A stretch of DNA of 64,000 nucleotides from Kitasatospora sp. NBC_01287 (GTDB lineage Bacteria; Actinomycetota; Actinomycetes; Streptomycetales; Streptomycetaceae), in assembly GCF_026340565.1 (NCBI RefSeq), contig NZ_JAPEPB010000001.1, forward strand, positions 310,001 to 374,000, read 5' to 3'. How positions within the stretch are numbered: the first letter of the stretch is position 1; every line of letters starts with the position of its first letter. Shown piece after piece: positions 1 to 8,969 of the stretch. Both the position numbers and the translations under genes were made by a program. The notes beneath the pieces were generated by a model. The model was given only the letters and a program-made list of their open reading frames with translations. It did no database searches and had not been told where the DNA came from.

Positions 1-101
1 CGCGCCGCACCGCCCGTGCCGCACCGGGTGCGGGCAGGGTCGGTTGGTACCCCGGGTCGGCACGCCGCCGACCCGCCGATCCGACCCAAGGAAGTGGCCC
101 G

Positions 102-1718
102 ATGGGCTCCCAACCCGCCAGCGGGGCGTCCTCGCCCGCCGCCGCGAGCCAGTCGCTGACACTGGCGGCGATGATGTTCGCCGTCTCGATGACCTTCATC
201 GACCAGACGATCGTCTCCATCGCCGCCCCCAGCATCATTCGCGAGCTGGGCCTCTCCTCGGCCGGCATGCAGTGGGTGGTCAACGCCTACCTGCTCTCGC
301 TGGCCGCCTTCTTCGCCCTCGGCGGACGGCTGGCGGACATCCTCGGCCACAAGCGGATGATGCTGATCGGCACCCTGACCTTCGTCGTCTCCTCGGCCCT
401 GTGCGGCGCGGCGCCCTCCGGCAGCGGGGCGGAGACCTGGCTGATCGTCTTCCGCGCGGTGCAGGGCCTGGGCGCGGCGCTGATGTTCCCCGCCGCGCTC
501 GCGGTGGTCGTCGAGGTGTTCCCGCTGGAGCGGCGCGGCCGGGCGCTGGCCCTCTTCTTCGGAGTGGCCGGCGGGCTGACCGCGATCGGCCCGATCCTGG
601 GCGGCTGGTTGACCAGCTGGACCTGGCGGGCGATCTTCTGGGTCAACGTCCCGGTCGCGATCGTGGCGGTCGTGCTGACCCTGCTGGCCGGGATCCGCAA
701 CACCCCGCGCCCCGAGCCGATCGACTGGCGGGGCGCGGCGCTGGTGGCCATCGGCATGGGCCTGAGCGTGCTGGGTCTGCAGCAGGCCTCGACCTGGGGC
801 TGGGACAGCGCGGCGACCTGGCTGTGCATCGGGTTCGGCCTGGTCTTCCTGATCCTGTTCGTGCTGGCCGAGCAGCGCGCCGTCGACCCGCTGATCAAGA
901 TGCGGGTCTTCCGTGACCGCGCCTTCGCCGTCGACAACGCCGTGCTCTTCTTCGCCATGATGGCCTTCGTCCCGGTCTTCTTCTTCGCCTCGGTGTACGC
1001 GCAGGTCGCGCTCGGCTACAACGCCAACCAGGCCGGCCTGTACCTGCTCGTCTTCTTCGCCGGCTTCGCCCCCGGCTCGCAGCTCGGCGGCCGGATGCTG
1101 GACAAGCGCGGGGCCAAGGCACCGATGCTGCTGGGCACCGCACTCGGCGCGGTCGGCTTCGCGTTCTGGGCGGCGAAGATCACCGACCTGTCGCTGGGCG
1201 CCCAGTGGTGGTGCATCGTGCTGGGCGGTGCGGGCATCGGGCTGCTGCTCACCCCCGCCTCCACCGACGCCGTCAACCGCGCGATCGGGGCCTCCTACGG
1301 CGAGGTCACCGGCATCACCCAGACCATCCGCAACTACTCGGCCAGCCTCAGCCTGGCCGTCCTGGGCACGGTCCTGCTCAACACCACCACCTCGAAGATC
1401 ACCAGCACCCTGACCCAGCAGGGCCTGCCGTCCGGCGTCGCCCACAGCACCGCCGAGAACATCACCCAGAACCTCACCGGCCACAGCGGCGGCACCGCCC
1501 CCAGCGGCACCAGCAGCGGCACCCTGGACGCCATCCGGCTCGACTTCGCCGAGGGAAACCGCTACGTCCTCTACGGCATGGCCGGGGCCCTGGCCGTCGC
1601 GTTCCTCTGCGCGCGCCTGCACCCCGGCACCCGGGTCACCCGCGACACGCAGAGCGCCGAGCGGCCGGCCGGGGCGCACCTGGACCCCGGCGGGGCCGAG
1701 GGGCCGCGCGGCGCCTGA
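102..1718 (+). CDS. MFS drug exporter, DHA2 (EmrB/QacA) family
   Basis: A 538-residue integral membrane protein with about 14 hydrophobic segments, the size and topology of proton-driven DHA2 multidrug exporters. The first helix carries TFIDQTIVSIAAP (residues 31-43), a version of the family motif LDxTIVNVALP. Motif A is GGRLADILGHKR (74-85) and the motif C-like stretch GGLTAIGPILGG lies in helix 5. The ATG at 102 is preceded by AAGGAAG, which fixes the start. The C-terminal tail after the last helix is hydrophilic and rich in Gly and Pro. The substrate cannot be read from sequence. No regulator is visible because the window begins just upstream. Confidence 0.9.
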   Translation: MGSQPASGASSPAAASQSLTLAAMMFAVSMTFIDQTIVSIAAPSIIRELGLSSAGMQWVVNAYLLSLAAFFALGGRLADILGHKRMMLIGTLTFVVSSALCGAAPSGSGAETWLIVFRAVQGLGAALMFPAALAVVVEVFPLERRGRALALFFGVAGGLTAIGPILGGWLTSWTWRAIFWVNVPVAIVAVVLTLLAGIRNTPRPEPIDWRGAALVAIGMGLSVLGLQQASTWGWDSAATWLCIGFGLVFLILFVLAEQRAVDPLIKMRVFRDRAFAVDNAVLFFAMMAFVPVFFFASVYAQVALGYNANQAGLYLLVFFAGFAPGSQLGGRMLDKRGAKAPMLLGTALGAVGFAFWAAKITDLSLGAQWWCIVLGGAGIGLLLTPASTDAVNRAIGASYGEVTGITQTIRNYSASLSLAVLGTVLLNTTTSKITSTLTQQGLPSGVAHSTAENITQNLTGHSGGTAPSGTSSGTLDAIRLDFAEGNRYVLYGMAGALAVAFLCARLHPGTRVTRDTQSAERPAGAHLDPGGAEGPRGA

Positions 1719-1725
1719 GCGGAGC

Positions 1726-1750
1726 GGCCGGGGCGGCCGGGGCGGCCAGG
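1726..1750. repeat. 9-bp G/C-rich direct repeat after the MFS stop
   Basis: About 2.7 copies of a CGGCCGGGG-type unit start 8 bases after the MFS stop codon. It is a weaker example of the stop-adjacent repeats seen elsewhere in the window; the stop itself is outside the unit. Confidence 0.5.
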
Positions 1751-1848
1751 GTGGTCAGGAGGCCTGATCGCCCGGCCGCCCCGGCCGCTTGGATGCGACA
1801 AAAGGGGCATATTGGTCATACGCGGGGGCAGAGCAGGAGGTGTCGGCG

Positions 1849-2991
1849 ATGGCCAGACCGGTCTGGACGGGTGTGCTGAGCTTCGGATTGGTGACCGTGC
1901 CGATCGCGCTGTACTCGGCCACCGAATCCCACTCCGTGAGCTTCCGGCAGATCGAGCGCGGCACCGCCGACCGGGTGCGCAACAAGCGGGTCAACGAGCG
2001 CACCGGCGAGGAGGTCCCGTTCGCCGACATCGTGAAGGGATACGAGGTCGGCGAGGGCGAGTACGTCGTGATCGAACCCGGCGAGCTGGAGCAGCTGTCC
2101 CCCGGACGGTCCAAGACCATCGAGATCACCGGTTTCGTCGACCTCGCCCAGGTCGCGCCGATCTACTTCGACACCACCTACTACATCGGCCCCAAGGGCA
2201 AGGAGTACGCGAAGGTCTACGCCCTGCTCCAGCGCGCGATGGAGCGCTCGAACCGGGCCGGCCTGGCGCTCTTCTCGATGCGCGGCAAGGAGTACCTGAC
2301 CGCGGTGAAGGCCGAGGACGGCATCCTCAGCGCCCACACCATGCACTTCGCCGACGAGGTGCGCGACCCGCACCGCGAGGTCGACAACCTGCCCGAAGCC
2401 GACCTCGCGGTCTCCGATCGCGAGCTGTCGGCGGCCGAGCAGCTGATCGAGATGCTCGCCGTGGACTGGGTGCCGGAGGACTGGCACGACAGCTACGGCG
2501 AGCAGGTCCGCGAACTCGTCCGGGCCAAGGCCGAGGGCCGGGAGATCACGGTCAGCGAGGGTCCGGCCCAGGCCAGCAACGTCGTCGACCTCGTCTCGAT
2601 CCTGGAGCGCAGCCTGGCCGGCGGCGACCGGGCGAGCGGGGCGGAGCAGGCGAACGCGGCAGGCGGGCCGGACACGGCGGCCGACACCGCCGACGCCGCT
2701 GACGCCGCCGGGGCGGGCGGGCGCGCCCCGACGGGCCGCCGCACCCCGAAGTCGGCCGGCGGCACCAAGAACACCTCCAGCCGGGCGGCGGCAGGCACCC
2801 CCACCGCCCGCAAGACCACCAGCACGGCCAAGGGCGGGCAGCAGGACCTGGGCGCGCTCACCAAGGCCGAGCTCTACAAGCGGGCCACCGAGCTGGACAT
2901 CCCGCACCGCTCCACCATGACCCGCGACCAGCTCCAGGACGCCCTGGAGCACACCACCCCGCCCGAGCGCCGCCACCTGCGCAGCGCCTGA
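1849..2991 (+). CDS. ku: Ku protein of bacterial non-homologous end joining
   Basis: A 380-residue Ku homologue, starting MARPVWTGVLSFGLVTVPI, the classic bacterial Ku N-terminus. Homodimeric Ku binds DNA ends and recruits ligase D. The Ku beta-barrel core covers about residues 1-255. It is followed by a long Ala/Gly/Thr-rich linker and a basic SAP-like C-terminal motif (LTKAELYKRATELDI, about 333-347), typical of actinobacterial Ku with a DNA-binding tail. The ATG at 1849 is chosen over the upstream in-frame codon at 1789 because AGGAGG sits at 1835-1840 and the family begins here. No ligD lies in the window. Confidence 0.95.
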   Translation: MARPVWTGVLSFGLVTVPIALYSATESHSVSFRQIERGTADRVRNKRVNERTGEEVPFADIVKGYEVGEGEYVVIEPGELEQLSPGRSKTIEITGFVDLAQVAPIYFDTTYYIGPKGKEYAKVYALLQRAMERSNRAGLALFSMRGKEYLTAVKAEDGILSAHTMHFADEVRDPHREVDNLPEADLAVSDRELSAAEQLIEMLAVDWVPEDWHDSYGEQVRELVRAKAEGREITVSEGPAQASNVVDLVSILERSLAGGDRASGAEQANAAGGPDTAADTADAADAAGAGGRAPTGRRTPKSAGGTKNTSSRAAAGTPTARKTTSTAKGGQQDLGALTKAELYKRATELDIPHRSTMTRDQLQDALEHTTPPERRHLRSA

Positions 2992-3020
2992 GCGGTGCCT
3001 GAGCTGCGCCTGAGCCTGAG
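2984..3020. repeat. 11-bp tandem repeat containing the ku stop codon
   Basis: Three copies of GCGCCTGAGCN plus a partial copy. The TGA of ku (2989-2991) lies in the first unit and every unit repeats CTGAG. As 11 is not a multiple of 3, successive TGA triplets fall in different frames. Confidence 0.8.
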
Positions 3021-3034
3021 CCGGCGTCGCCGCC

Positions 3035-3520
3035 CTACAGCTCCTGCTCCAGCGAGACCGAGTTCGGGGTGAATCCGTGCCGCTCGTAGAAGCGGATCGC
3101 GCCGTCGTTGGCCGCGTAGGCGGTCACGGCGATCCGGGCCGCGCCCTGCCGCTTCGCCCAGTCGCGGAAGGCCGCCACCAGCCGGGCACCCACCGCGCGC
3201 CGCCGGTGGGCCGGCCGGACGTACATGCTCAGCAGCGTCGCGCTCGCCAGCGGCTTCATCGCCGAGGCGGCGGCCAGCACACCCGCCAGATGCGCCACCA
3301 CCTCGCCGTCGGCCTCGGCCACCAGCAGCAGCCGGGTCGGATCGGCGATGGTCCCGGCGAACCGCTCGGCACCGTGGGTCCGCGGCCAGTCGATGTTCAC
3401 GCCCGCCGGATCCCGGGTGCCCGCGTCCTCGGCGAAGAGAGCCGCGCTGCAGTCCACCACGCCGGGGATGTCGGCCGCGACCGCCGGTCGGATGACCGCC
3501 TCGTCCTGTCCAATGCTCAT
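3035..3520 (-). CDS. GNAT-family N-acetyltransferase
   Basis: A 161-residue single-domain GNAT protein. The acetyl-CoA site is visible as MYVRPAHRRRAVGARLVAAF (about residues 99-118; R/Q-x-x-G/A loop slightly altered), followed by the conserved YAANDGAIRFYERHGF that forms the last strands. The N-terminal IRPAVAADIPGV strand is also typical. The acceptor substrate is unknown. It converges with ku, and the 43-bp gap holds the end of the ku repeat array. No strong ribosome site precedes the ATG. Confidence 0.85.
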   Translation of the reverse strand: MSIGQDEAVIRPAVAADIPGVVDCSAALFAEDAGTRDPAGVNIDWPRTHGAERFAGTIADPTRLLLVAEADGEVVAHLAGVLAAASAMKPLASATLLSMYVRPAHRRRAVGARLVAAFRDWAKRQGAARIAVTAYAANDGAIRFYERHGFTPNSVSLEQEL

Positions 3521-3780
3521 GGGTCGTCAGCGTACGGCGAGTTGACCGGGCAGCCGAGCCGTCGATCGCCACGGGCCCGACTGCGGCAGGTCGGCCCGGC
3601 GCGTGCCGAGCATCGGACGGTACGAGGCGGGCCTCGGTCGACCGACAGCGGAGCGACAGCCGGCGACAGCGCCCTGACGGCGGCGTGACAGCGGTGGCCG
3701 GGAGAGTGGCGGTCAGGGCGCCGCCGAGGCCGCTCCGGCCGGGGCCGCCCGAGCCCCGCCGAGGGGCGGGCCCTCCGGCG
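3521..3780. other. Non-coding gap, 260 bp
   Basis: Gap between the convergent-side acetyltransferase start and the amidohydrolase stop. It contains several imperfect GACAGCGG-type short repeats around 3640-3700 but no credible gene, and it must hold the acetyltransferase promoter. Confidence 0.5.
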
Positions 3781-4845
3781 TCAGGCGATCACGCGGCCCC
3801 GCAGGATGATGCGGCTCGGGTGCGCGAGCGCGGCGGCGTCGAGCGTCGGGTCGGTGGCGTAGGCGACGAGGTCGGCGGGGCCGCCGTCGACCAGCCCCGG
3901 CAGGCCGAGCCAGTCGCGCGCCGTCCAGGAGGCCGCGCCCACCGCCGCCGCCACCGGCAGGCCGGCCCGGACCAGCCAGCCGACCTCGCCGGCGACGGTG
4001 CCGCACGGAAAGCTGTCGGTCCCGGCCAGCACGGTGACCCCCGCCTCGTGGGCCGCCCGGACGCCTGGCGGCAGGCCCGCCCAACCGGCCAGCCACTGGT
4101 CCCGGGCGGCGCTCGGTTCCGCGGCCCGGCGGCGCTCCTCCCCCGCGCCGAAGACGCCGAGGGTGGGGACCAGCGCCGTGCCCTGGGCGGCCATCCGGTC
4201 GAGCAGCCCCGGATCCAGGTGCATGCCGTGCTCCAGGCTGTCGGCCCCGGCCAGTACGGCATTGCGACAGCCCTCGGCGGTCTGGCAGTGCACCGCCACC
4301 CGCCCGCCGACCGCGTGCACGGCCTCGACGACGGCCACCAACAGCTCCAGCGGCACGGCCGGTTGGTCGTACTTCCAGTCGCCGATGACCTTGCACCAAC
4401 CCGAGGACGCCTGGGCCTCCTCCACGGCGGAACGCACCAGGTCGGCCTCGCTGACGTCCCGTCCGAAGCCGGGGAAGAACCGGCCCGGGGTGGCCAGCCA
4501 GCGGCCGGCCGAGCGGACGCGCGGCAGCTCCGGGTCGTGCTCCACCCAGTCCGGGATCCGGGCGGCGGTGCCGGGCGTGCGGACGAGCAGCACCCCCGCG
4601 TCCCGGTGATCGGTCAGGTGCCGCCGGAGCACCTCGTCGCTGAACAGATCGGTGCCCCGCTCGGTCGGGTCGCGCCGCTCGGTACCCGGATGGGTGTGCA
4701 CGTCGACCAGGCCGGGCAGCAGCCAGCCGCCGTCGACGACCGTCTCCGCCCCCGGGACCGGGTCGGTCCGCAGGCGGTCGCCGTCGATCCAGAAGGACCG
4801 CTCCTCCCGCTCCGGCAGCACAACTCCCCGCACCCGCAGCACCAT
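3781..4845 (-). CDS. Amidohydrolase family protein
   Basis: A 354-residue metal-dependent hydrolase of the amidohydrolase superfamily. The metal-binding motif VDVHTHPGTE lies near residue 50. Further metal ligands are expected at CKVIGDWKYD, at AVHCQT, and at the GTDSF aspartate near residue 265. The protein ends with an extra beta-strand segment (LAHPSRIILRGRVIA), as in imidazolonepropionase-like members. An ATG further upstream (4947) would overlap the signal peptidase gene; the ATG at 4845 has GAGGGGG 7 bases upstream and starts with the family's first beta-strand, MVLRVRGVVLPE. Substrate unknown. Confidence 0.88.
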   Translation of the reverse strand: MVLRVRGVVLPEREERSFWIDGDRLRTDPVPGAETVVDGGWLLPGLVDVHTHPGTERRDPTERGTDLFSDEVLRRHLTDHRDAGVLLVRTPGTAARIPDWVEHDPELPRVRSAGRWLATPGRFFPGFGRDVSEADLVRSAVEEAQASSGWCKVIGDWKYDQPAVPLELLVAVVEAVHAVGGRVAVHCQTAEGCRNAVLAGADSLEHGMHLDPGLLDRMAAQGTALVPTLGVFGAGEERRRAAEPSAARDQWLAGWAGLPPGVRAAHEAGVTVLAGTDSFPCGTVAGEVGWLVRAGLPVAAAVGAASWTARDWLGLPGLVDGGPADLVAYATDPTLDAAALAHPSRIILRGRVIA

Positions 4846-4919
4846 CGGTACGCCCCCTCGAATCCGCCGAGCCCTCCGTGCGCGGCCCGGCCCCGTGCGC
4901 ACCGATCCTACGGGTGGGT

Positions 4920-5891
4920 TCAGCGCGCCGAGCCGCGCGCCGACCACCGCCGGCGGCGGCGCCGGGTCAGCAGCGCGGTCACGGCCAGCCCGGCCGCACC
5001 CACCAGCGTCGGGCCGCCCGCGGCCAGCCCGGCCGAGGCGGGCGCGGGCGAGGCGGGCGCGGGCGAGGCGGGCGCGGGCGAGGCGGGCGCGGGCGGCGTT
5101 CCCGGCGCGGTAGCCGCCGCGGCTGCCGAGGCGGCGGAGATCGGCAGCGTCCCCCAGTGGGTGGGCGGCCAGGCGACCGCGAGAGCGCGGCCGACGACGT
5201 CCTTCACCGGCACGGCCCCGCCACCGGGCTCGTCCATGTGGTAGCGCGAGTCACTGGAGTCGCCACGGTTGTCGCCCAGCACCCAGATCGAGCCGGCGGG
5301 CACCGTGAGCGGCCCGAAGCCCCGGTCACCGCACGGCGTCGTCCCCGCCGGGAGGTACGGCTCGGCCAGGGCCCGGCCGTTGACGTACACCGGGCCGGTG
5401 CCCTGGCAACTGATCCGGTCGCCGCCCACCGCGATGACCCGCTTGATCAGGTCCTTCTCGCTCGGGTCCGGCATGAGTCCGACCGTGCTGAGCACGCCCT
5501 GCATCCCGCGCACCACCGAGTTGCCACCGGGCTGCTGACCGGCCTCGTTCCTCAGCCAGTTGTCGGGGTCGTGGAAGACGACCACCTCTCCGCGGGACGG
5601 CCCGGCGCCCAGACCCGGCGTCAGTTTGTCGACCACGACGCGGTCGCCGACCCGCAGGGTGCCCATCATCGACGGGGAGGGGATGTAGAACGCCTGGGCC
5701 AGGAACGTCTTGATCAGCAGCGCCAGGACCAGCGCGACCCCCGCCAGGACCGGCAGCTCCACCCAGAACGGCCGCTTCTTGCGCGGCGCCCCCGACCTGC
5801 CGCCGAGCAGGCGCCGCGCCTTGGCCGTCACCCCCGCCACCCTCGTTCGTTGCTCCTGCGGCTCCCCGCCGACGATCGGCAACTCCCCCAT
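4920..5891 (-). CDS. lepB: Signal peptidase I
   Basis: A 323-residue type I signal peptidase that removes Sec and Tat signal peptides at the outer face of the membrane. An N-terminal membrane helix (about residues 45-68) precedes the catalytic serine box IPSPSMMGTL (nucleophile S74). The general base is K150 in LIKRVIAVGGD and the domain-III signature is LGDNRGDSSDSR. A Pro/Ala/Ser linker of four APASP repeats leads to a second C-terminal helix and an Arg-rich tail, the two-helix arrangement common in Streptomyces. The 15-bp DNA repeat for this linker lies at about 5037-5095. CGGAGATG precedes the ATG. Confidence 0.95.
   Translation of the reverse strand: MGELPIVGGEPQEQRTRVAGVTAKARRLLGGRSGAPRKKRPFWVELPVLAGVALVLALLIKTFLAQAFYIPSPSMMGTLRVGDRVVVDKLTPGLGAGPSRGEVVVFHDPDNWLRNEAGQQPGGNSVVRGMQGVLSTVGLMPDPSEKDLIKRVIAVGGDRISCQGTGPVYVNGRALAEPYLPAGTTPCGDRGFGPLTVPAGSIWVLGDNRGDSSDSRYHMDEPGGGAVPVKDVVGRALAVAWPPTHWGTLPISAASAAAAATAPGTPPAPASPAPASPAPASPAPASAGLAAGGPTLVGAAGLAVTALLTRRRRRRWSARGSAR
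5037..5095. repeat. 15-bp in-frame tandem repeat in lepB
   Basis: Four copies of a GAGGCGGGCGCGGGC unit encode the APASP repeats between the catalytic domain and the C-terminal helix. The unit is five codons, so copy-number change would keep the frame. Confidence 0.85.
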
Positions 5892-6034
5892 GGCACATCT
5901 CCGTTTTCTGGCAGACCGTCAGCGCCCGTACGGCTGAACCGAAGCCATCATCACGGCACGGGGGTGTGAGGGGCGTAAGAGCAGGCTGTGCGCGACCGGA
6001 CCGGAGGCCTGCGCGGCTCCCGCCCGGCGCCCGG

Positions 6035-6700
6035 TCAGCTCGCCGCGGCGCGCAGGGCCAGGACGACCAGGACCGCGGCGCTGACCCTGCTGAGGAGTGC
6101 CTTGACGCGCGGTGCGGCGGCGGCGCGCGCGGCCCTGCCGAGCACCAGCGTCCAGCTCAGCAGCCAGAGGGCGAGCAGCGCGGCGTGGGCGGTGGCGAGG
6201 ATCAGGACCTGCCGTGGCAGGGAGTGGTGCGGATCGATGAACTGGGGCGTCAGCGTGAGGTAGATCGAGGCCGCCTTGGGGTTCAGCACGTTGCCGAGCA
6301 AGGCCCGGGTGTAGGTGGAGCCACGCGCGTGCGGCACCCGTCGGCGGATCGGCAGAGCGCGGGACAGCCGGGCGCGGATCCACCGGGCGCGGACCGGCCG
6401 GGCCGCCGGGCGTGGCGCGGCGGAGCGCCAGATCGAGAGGGCGAGGAGGAGCAGGTAGCCGGCGCCGAGCAGGCGGACGACGGCGAACGCCTGGCTCGAA
6501 CGCATCACCACGGCGGACAGGCCCAGCGCCGCCAGCGTCGCGTGGACGTACAGGCCGGTGACGGTACCCAGGACGACCGGCAGGCCTTCGCGCCGGCCGC
6601 CGGTGGCGACCCGCTGGACGAGCAGGGTCAGGCTCGCCCCGGGGGTCGCGACCAGCGGCAGGACCGCGGCTAGGAAGCCGGCCACGGCGGAGGGGTTCAT
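6035..6700 (-). CDS. LysE/RhtB-family amino-acid exporter
   Basis: A 221-residue membrane protein with six hydrophobic segments. The N-terminal LPLVATPGASLTLL matches the family motif GPNxxxxL in degenerate form, and NVLNPKAASIYLTLTPQF is the highly conserved NPK box of LysE/RhtB exporters. A basic, Arg-rich loop (about residues 95-125) separates the two halves. It begins 21 bp after the metallophosphoesterase stop and is probably co-transcribed with it. The exported amino acid or metabolite is unknown. Confidence 0.87.
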   Translation of the reverse strand: MNPSAVAGFLAAVLPLVATPGASLTLLVQRVATGGRREGLPVVLGTVTGLYVHATLAALGLSAVVMRSSQAFAVVRLLGAGYLLLLALSIWRSAAPRPAARPVRARWIRARLSRALPIRRRVPHARGSTYTRALLGNVLNPKAASIYLTLTPQFIDPHHSLPRQVLILATAHAALLALWLLSWTLVLGRAARAAAAPRVKALLSRVSAAVLVVLALRAAAS

Positions 6701-6721
6701 GGTGGCGGCTCGCGGCGGCCG

Positions 6722-7459
6722 TCAGGCCACGACGCGGAAGTGCGTGACGATCCGCCCGTCCTCGACGACGTGGAAGGCCAGTCCGGGCGGGGCGTCCAGG
6801 TCGGCGATCCGCTCGCCCTGCCAGGGCAGGCCCAGGGTCCACACCGTGCCGGGGGCCACCCGCACGGGCCGGCCGGCGAACTCGCCCACGGCGCCGGTGT
6901 GGGCGTGGCCGGTGAGCAGCGCGAGGACCTGCGGGTACGCGTCCAGCACCTCGGCGAGCCCCTCGGTCTGCCCGAGCCTGATCGAGTCGGGCAGCGGGTG
7001 GTGCAGGAGGACCGGCGGGTGGTGGAACGCGAGCAGGGCCGGGGTGTCGGGGCCCAGCTCATCGAGGCTGGTGGAGATCCAGGCGAGGGTCTCGGGCGCG
7101 AGCAGGCCGTCATGGCGGTCCGGGATGGTCGAGTCGGCCATCAGGATCGCGGTGCCGCCGATCCGGTGGAGGCTGTTGACCGGCCCGTCGGCGGCCGGGC
7201 GGCGCAGCAGGGCCGTGCGGTAGGCCGCGCGCACGTCGTGGTTGCCCGGGCAGGTCAGCACCGGGAAGGGCGCGCTGAGGATCTCAGCGGCCTGCTCGTA
7301 CTCGGCCGGATCCCCGTGGTCGGCGATGTCACCGGTGACCAGCAGGGCGTCGGGGAGCCGGGGCAGCGCCCGGAGGTGGTCCATGACGCGGGTGGCCCGC
7401 TCGGCCGCACGCGCGGTGCCGTCGAGGTGGAGATCGCTGATGTGTGCCAGGAGGAGCAT
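6722..7459 (-). CDS. Class III cyclic-nucleotide phosphodiesterase-like metallophosphoesterase
   Basis: A 245-residue calcineurin-like phosphoesterase close to CpdA and Rv0805. All five metal motifs are in order: HISDLHL near the N-terminus, VTGDIADHG, CPGNHDVR, LAFHHPP and GHAHTGAVGEF. The GNHD and GHAH boxes are intact, so an active dinuclear metal site is expected. The ATG at 7459 follows AAAAGGTGAG and gives the usual N-terminus MLLLAHISDLH; the in-frame extension to 7504 is unlikely. The gene is divergent from the CGNR regulator and shares the intervening inverted repeat. Confidence 0.9.
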   Translation of the reverse strand: MLLLAHISDLHLDGTARAAERATRVMDHLRALPRLPDALLVTGDIADHGDPAEYEQAAEILSAPFPVLTCPGNHDVRAAYRTALLRRPAADGPVNSLHRIGGTAILMADSTIPDRHDGLLAPETLAWISTSLDELGPDTPALLAFHHPPVLLHHPLPDSIRLGQTEGLAEVLDAYPQVLALLTGHAHTGAVGEFAGRPVRVAPGTVWTLGLPWQGERIADLDAPPGLAFHVVEDGRIVTHFRVVA

Positions 7460-7512
7460 GCTCACCTTTTCCGTGTGGAGTCCGACCGGGCAGTACCCGG
7501 CCACCTCTGCGT

Positions 7513-7541
7513 CTAACGCTAAAACTTTGTCGATGCGTTAG
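7513..7541. promoter_or_regulatory. Inverted-repeat operator between metallophosphoesterase and CGNR regulator genes
   Basis: Exact 7-bp arms CTAACGC (7513-7519) and GCGTTAG (7535-7541) are separated by 15 bp. The site overlaps a plausible promoter for the plus-strand gene (TTTGTC, 16 bp, TAGACT) and lies in a 143-bp divergent region. The CGNR protein downstream is the natural candidate to bind it; this is inference. Confidence 0.6.
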
Positions 7542-7602
7542 AGACGGTAGACTGCGCACCAGCACTTGATCAAGTGGATCCGCAACGGCGGACCATGATC
7601 GG

Positions 7603-8316
7603 ATGGAGCCCATGGACGACACGGAGACGATGGATCGGTGCCTCGCGCTCGAACTCGCGAGCACCATCCGCCATGACGGCGACGGCGGTGTGGCGGACGA
7701 CCTGTCCGACGCGCCGGGCCTGACGCGATGGTTGAGCGAGCGCGCCGAGCTGCTGGCCGGAGCGGTCGGCACAACGCCCCACACAGCCGGCTCCACCACC
7801 GACTCCACCACTCGCTTCACCACCGGCTCCACCACTGGCTTCACCGCCGGGGAGACGGACAGGGCGGCCGTCGTGGCGGTGCGCGAGGCCGTCCGGGCGC
7901 TCTTCGCGCACGCCGTCAGCCCAGCGCCGCCGAGCCCCGCCGACGCCCAGCGGCTGATCTCCGTGGCCGACGCGCTGGAGCGCCTCAACGCGGCCGCCCG
8001 CCGCGTCCCGGTGAGTCCGCGGCTGACCTGGCCCGCCGACGGGCCGCCGCTGCGGCAACTGGTCGCACCCGGCGCGACCCGGGACCCGCTCGACGCGTTG
8101 ACCGCCGCGCTCGCCCGCTCCGCCATCGACTTCCTGGCCGGGCCGCGCCGCGAACAGTTGCGCGCCTGCACCGCGCCGCGCTGCGTGCGCTACTTCCTCA
8201 AGGGGCACGGCCGGCAGGAGTTCTGCAAGCCCTCCTGCAGCAACCGCGCCCGGGCCGCCCGCCACTACCAGCGCCACCACGAACCGGCGACCGCGAGCCG
8301 GACGACCAAGGACTGA
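7603..8316 (+). CDS. ABATE-domain / CGNR zinc-finger transcriptional regulator
   Basis: A 237-residue protein with the two-part structure of this family: an N-terminal ABATE ligand-sensing domain (LALELASTIRH at about residues 13-23) and a C-terminal CGNR zinc finger. The finger begins LRACTAPRCVRYFLK and ends EFCKPSCSNRARAARHY, with four Cys ligands and CSNR in place of CGNR. A Thr-rich insertion of about 20 residues (about 66-86) interrupts the sensor domain and is encoded by imperfect 12-bp repeats. It probably regulates itself and the divergent phosphoesterase gene through the nearby palindrome. Confidence 0.85.
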   Translation: MEPMDDTETMDRCLALELASTIRHDGDGGVADDLSDAPGLTRWLSERAELLAGAVGTTPHTAGSTTDSTTRFTTGSTTGFTAGETDRAAVVAVREAVRALFAHAVSPAPPSPADAQRLISVADALERLNAAARRVPVSPRLTWPADGPPLRQLVAPGATRDPLDALTAALARSAIDFLAGPRREQLRACTAPRCVRYFLKGHGRQEFCKPSCSNRARAARHYQRHHEPATASRTTKD

Positions 8317-8350
8317 GAGGCGGGGGCCGGGAGGGGGGCAGGGGCCAGGG

Positions 8351-8926
8351 TCAGTCGAGGTCCAGGCGCCAGCGGACCTCGCCGTCCTGCCACCGGTCGG
8401 TGGGGGTGAGTCCAGCGGCACGGGCCACGGCGGCGGAGGCCTCGTGGTCAGGATGGATGTGGGCGATGACCGTGCGCACCGCTCGCTCCCCGAGCCGGCC
8501 GACCAGGGCGCGGGCCGCCTCGGTGGCGATGCCGCGCCGCTGCCAAGGGGTGCCGATGACCCAGGCGATCTCCGCGCAGGGGCCGCGGTCACCCTGAGTG
8601 ATGGTCGCCTGCACCGTGCCGACCAGGCAGGCCTGGTCACGTAGCCGGACGGCCCAGTTGCACCAGGAGACGGCGGGATCCGGCGAGCCGGCGGCCCAGC
8701 GGGCGTAGCGGGCGCGCAGCACCTCGGGGCCGTCGGGGGCGCCGCCGATGAAGGCGTGCAACCCCGGGTCGGCGAGCGCGGCGGCCATCTCCTCCGCGTG
8801 CTCGACGGCCAGCGGCAGCATGGTCAGGCGGCCGCTCCGGAAGGGCCCGGACTCGATGGCCCCGGGCTCAGCGGCTGCCGGCCGATCGGCTATCGGGTCA
8901 CCGGCCATCGGGTCACCGGCCATCAC
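8351..8926 (-). CDS. GNAT-family N-acetyltransferase (RimJ/RimL type)
   Basis: A 191-residue acetyltransferase of the RimJ/RimL branch. The N-terminal part FRSGRLTMLPLAVEHAEEMA matches the RL-x-L-R strand of these enzymes, and the CoA loop is WVIGTPWQRRGIATEAARAL, with the Q-R-R-G-I-A signature. Residues 1-25 contain two MAGDP copies and could be an over-long start; initiation may be at the second or third in-frame Met. It is divergent from the pirin gene. The substrate cannot be predicted. Confidence 0.85.
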   Translation of the reverse strand: MMAGDPMAGDPIADRPAAAEPGAIESGPFRSGRLTMLPLAVEHAEEMAAALADPGLHAFIGGAPDGPEVLRARYARWAAGSPDPAVSWCNWAVRLRDQACLVGTVQATITQGDRGPCAEIAWVIGTPWQRRGIATEAARALVGRLGERAVRTVIAHIHPDHEASAAVARAAGLTPTDRWQDGEVRWRLDLD

Positions 8927-8969
8927 GCCGCCTCCGCCCGGGCCAGCCGGCAGCGGCCGGTCGGGAATA

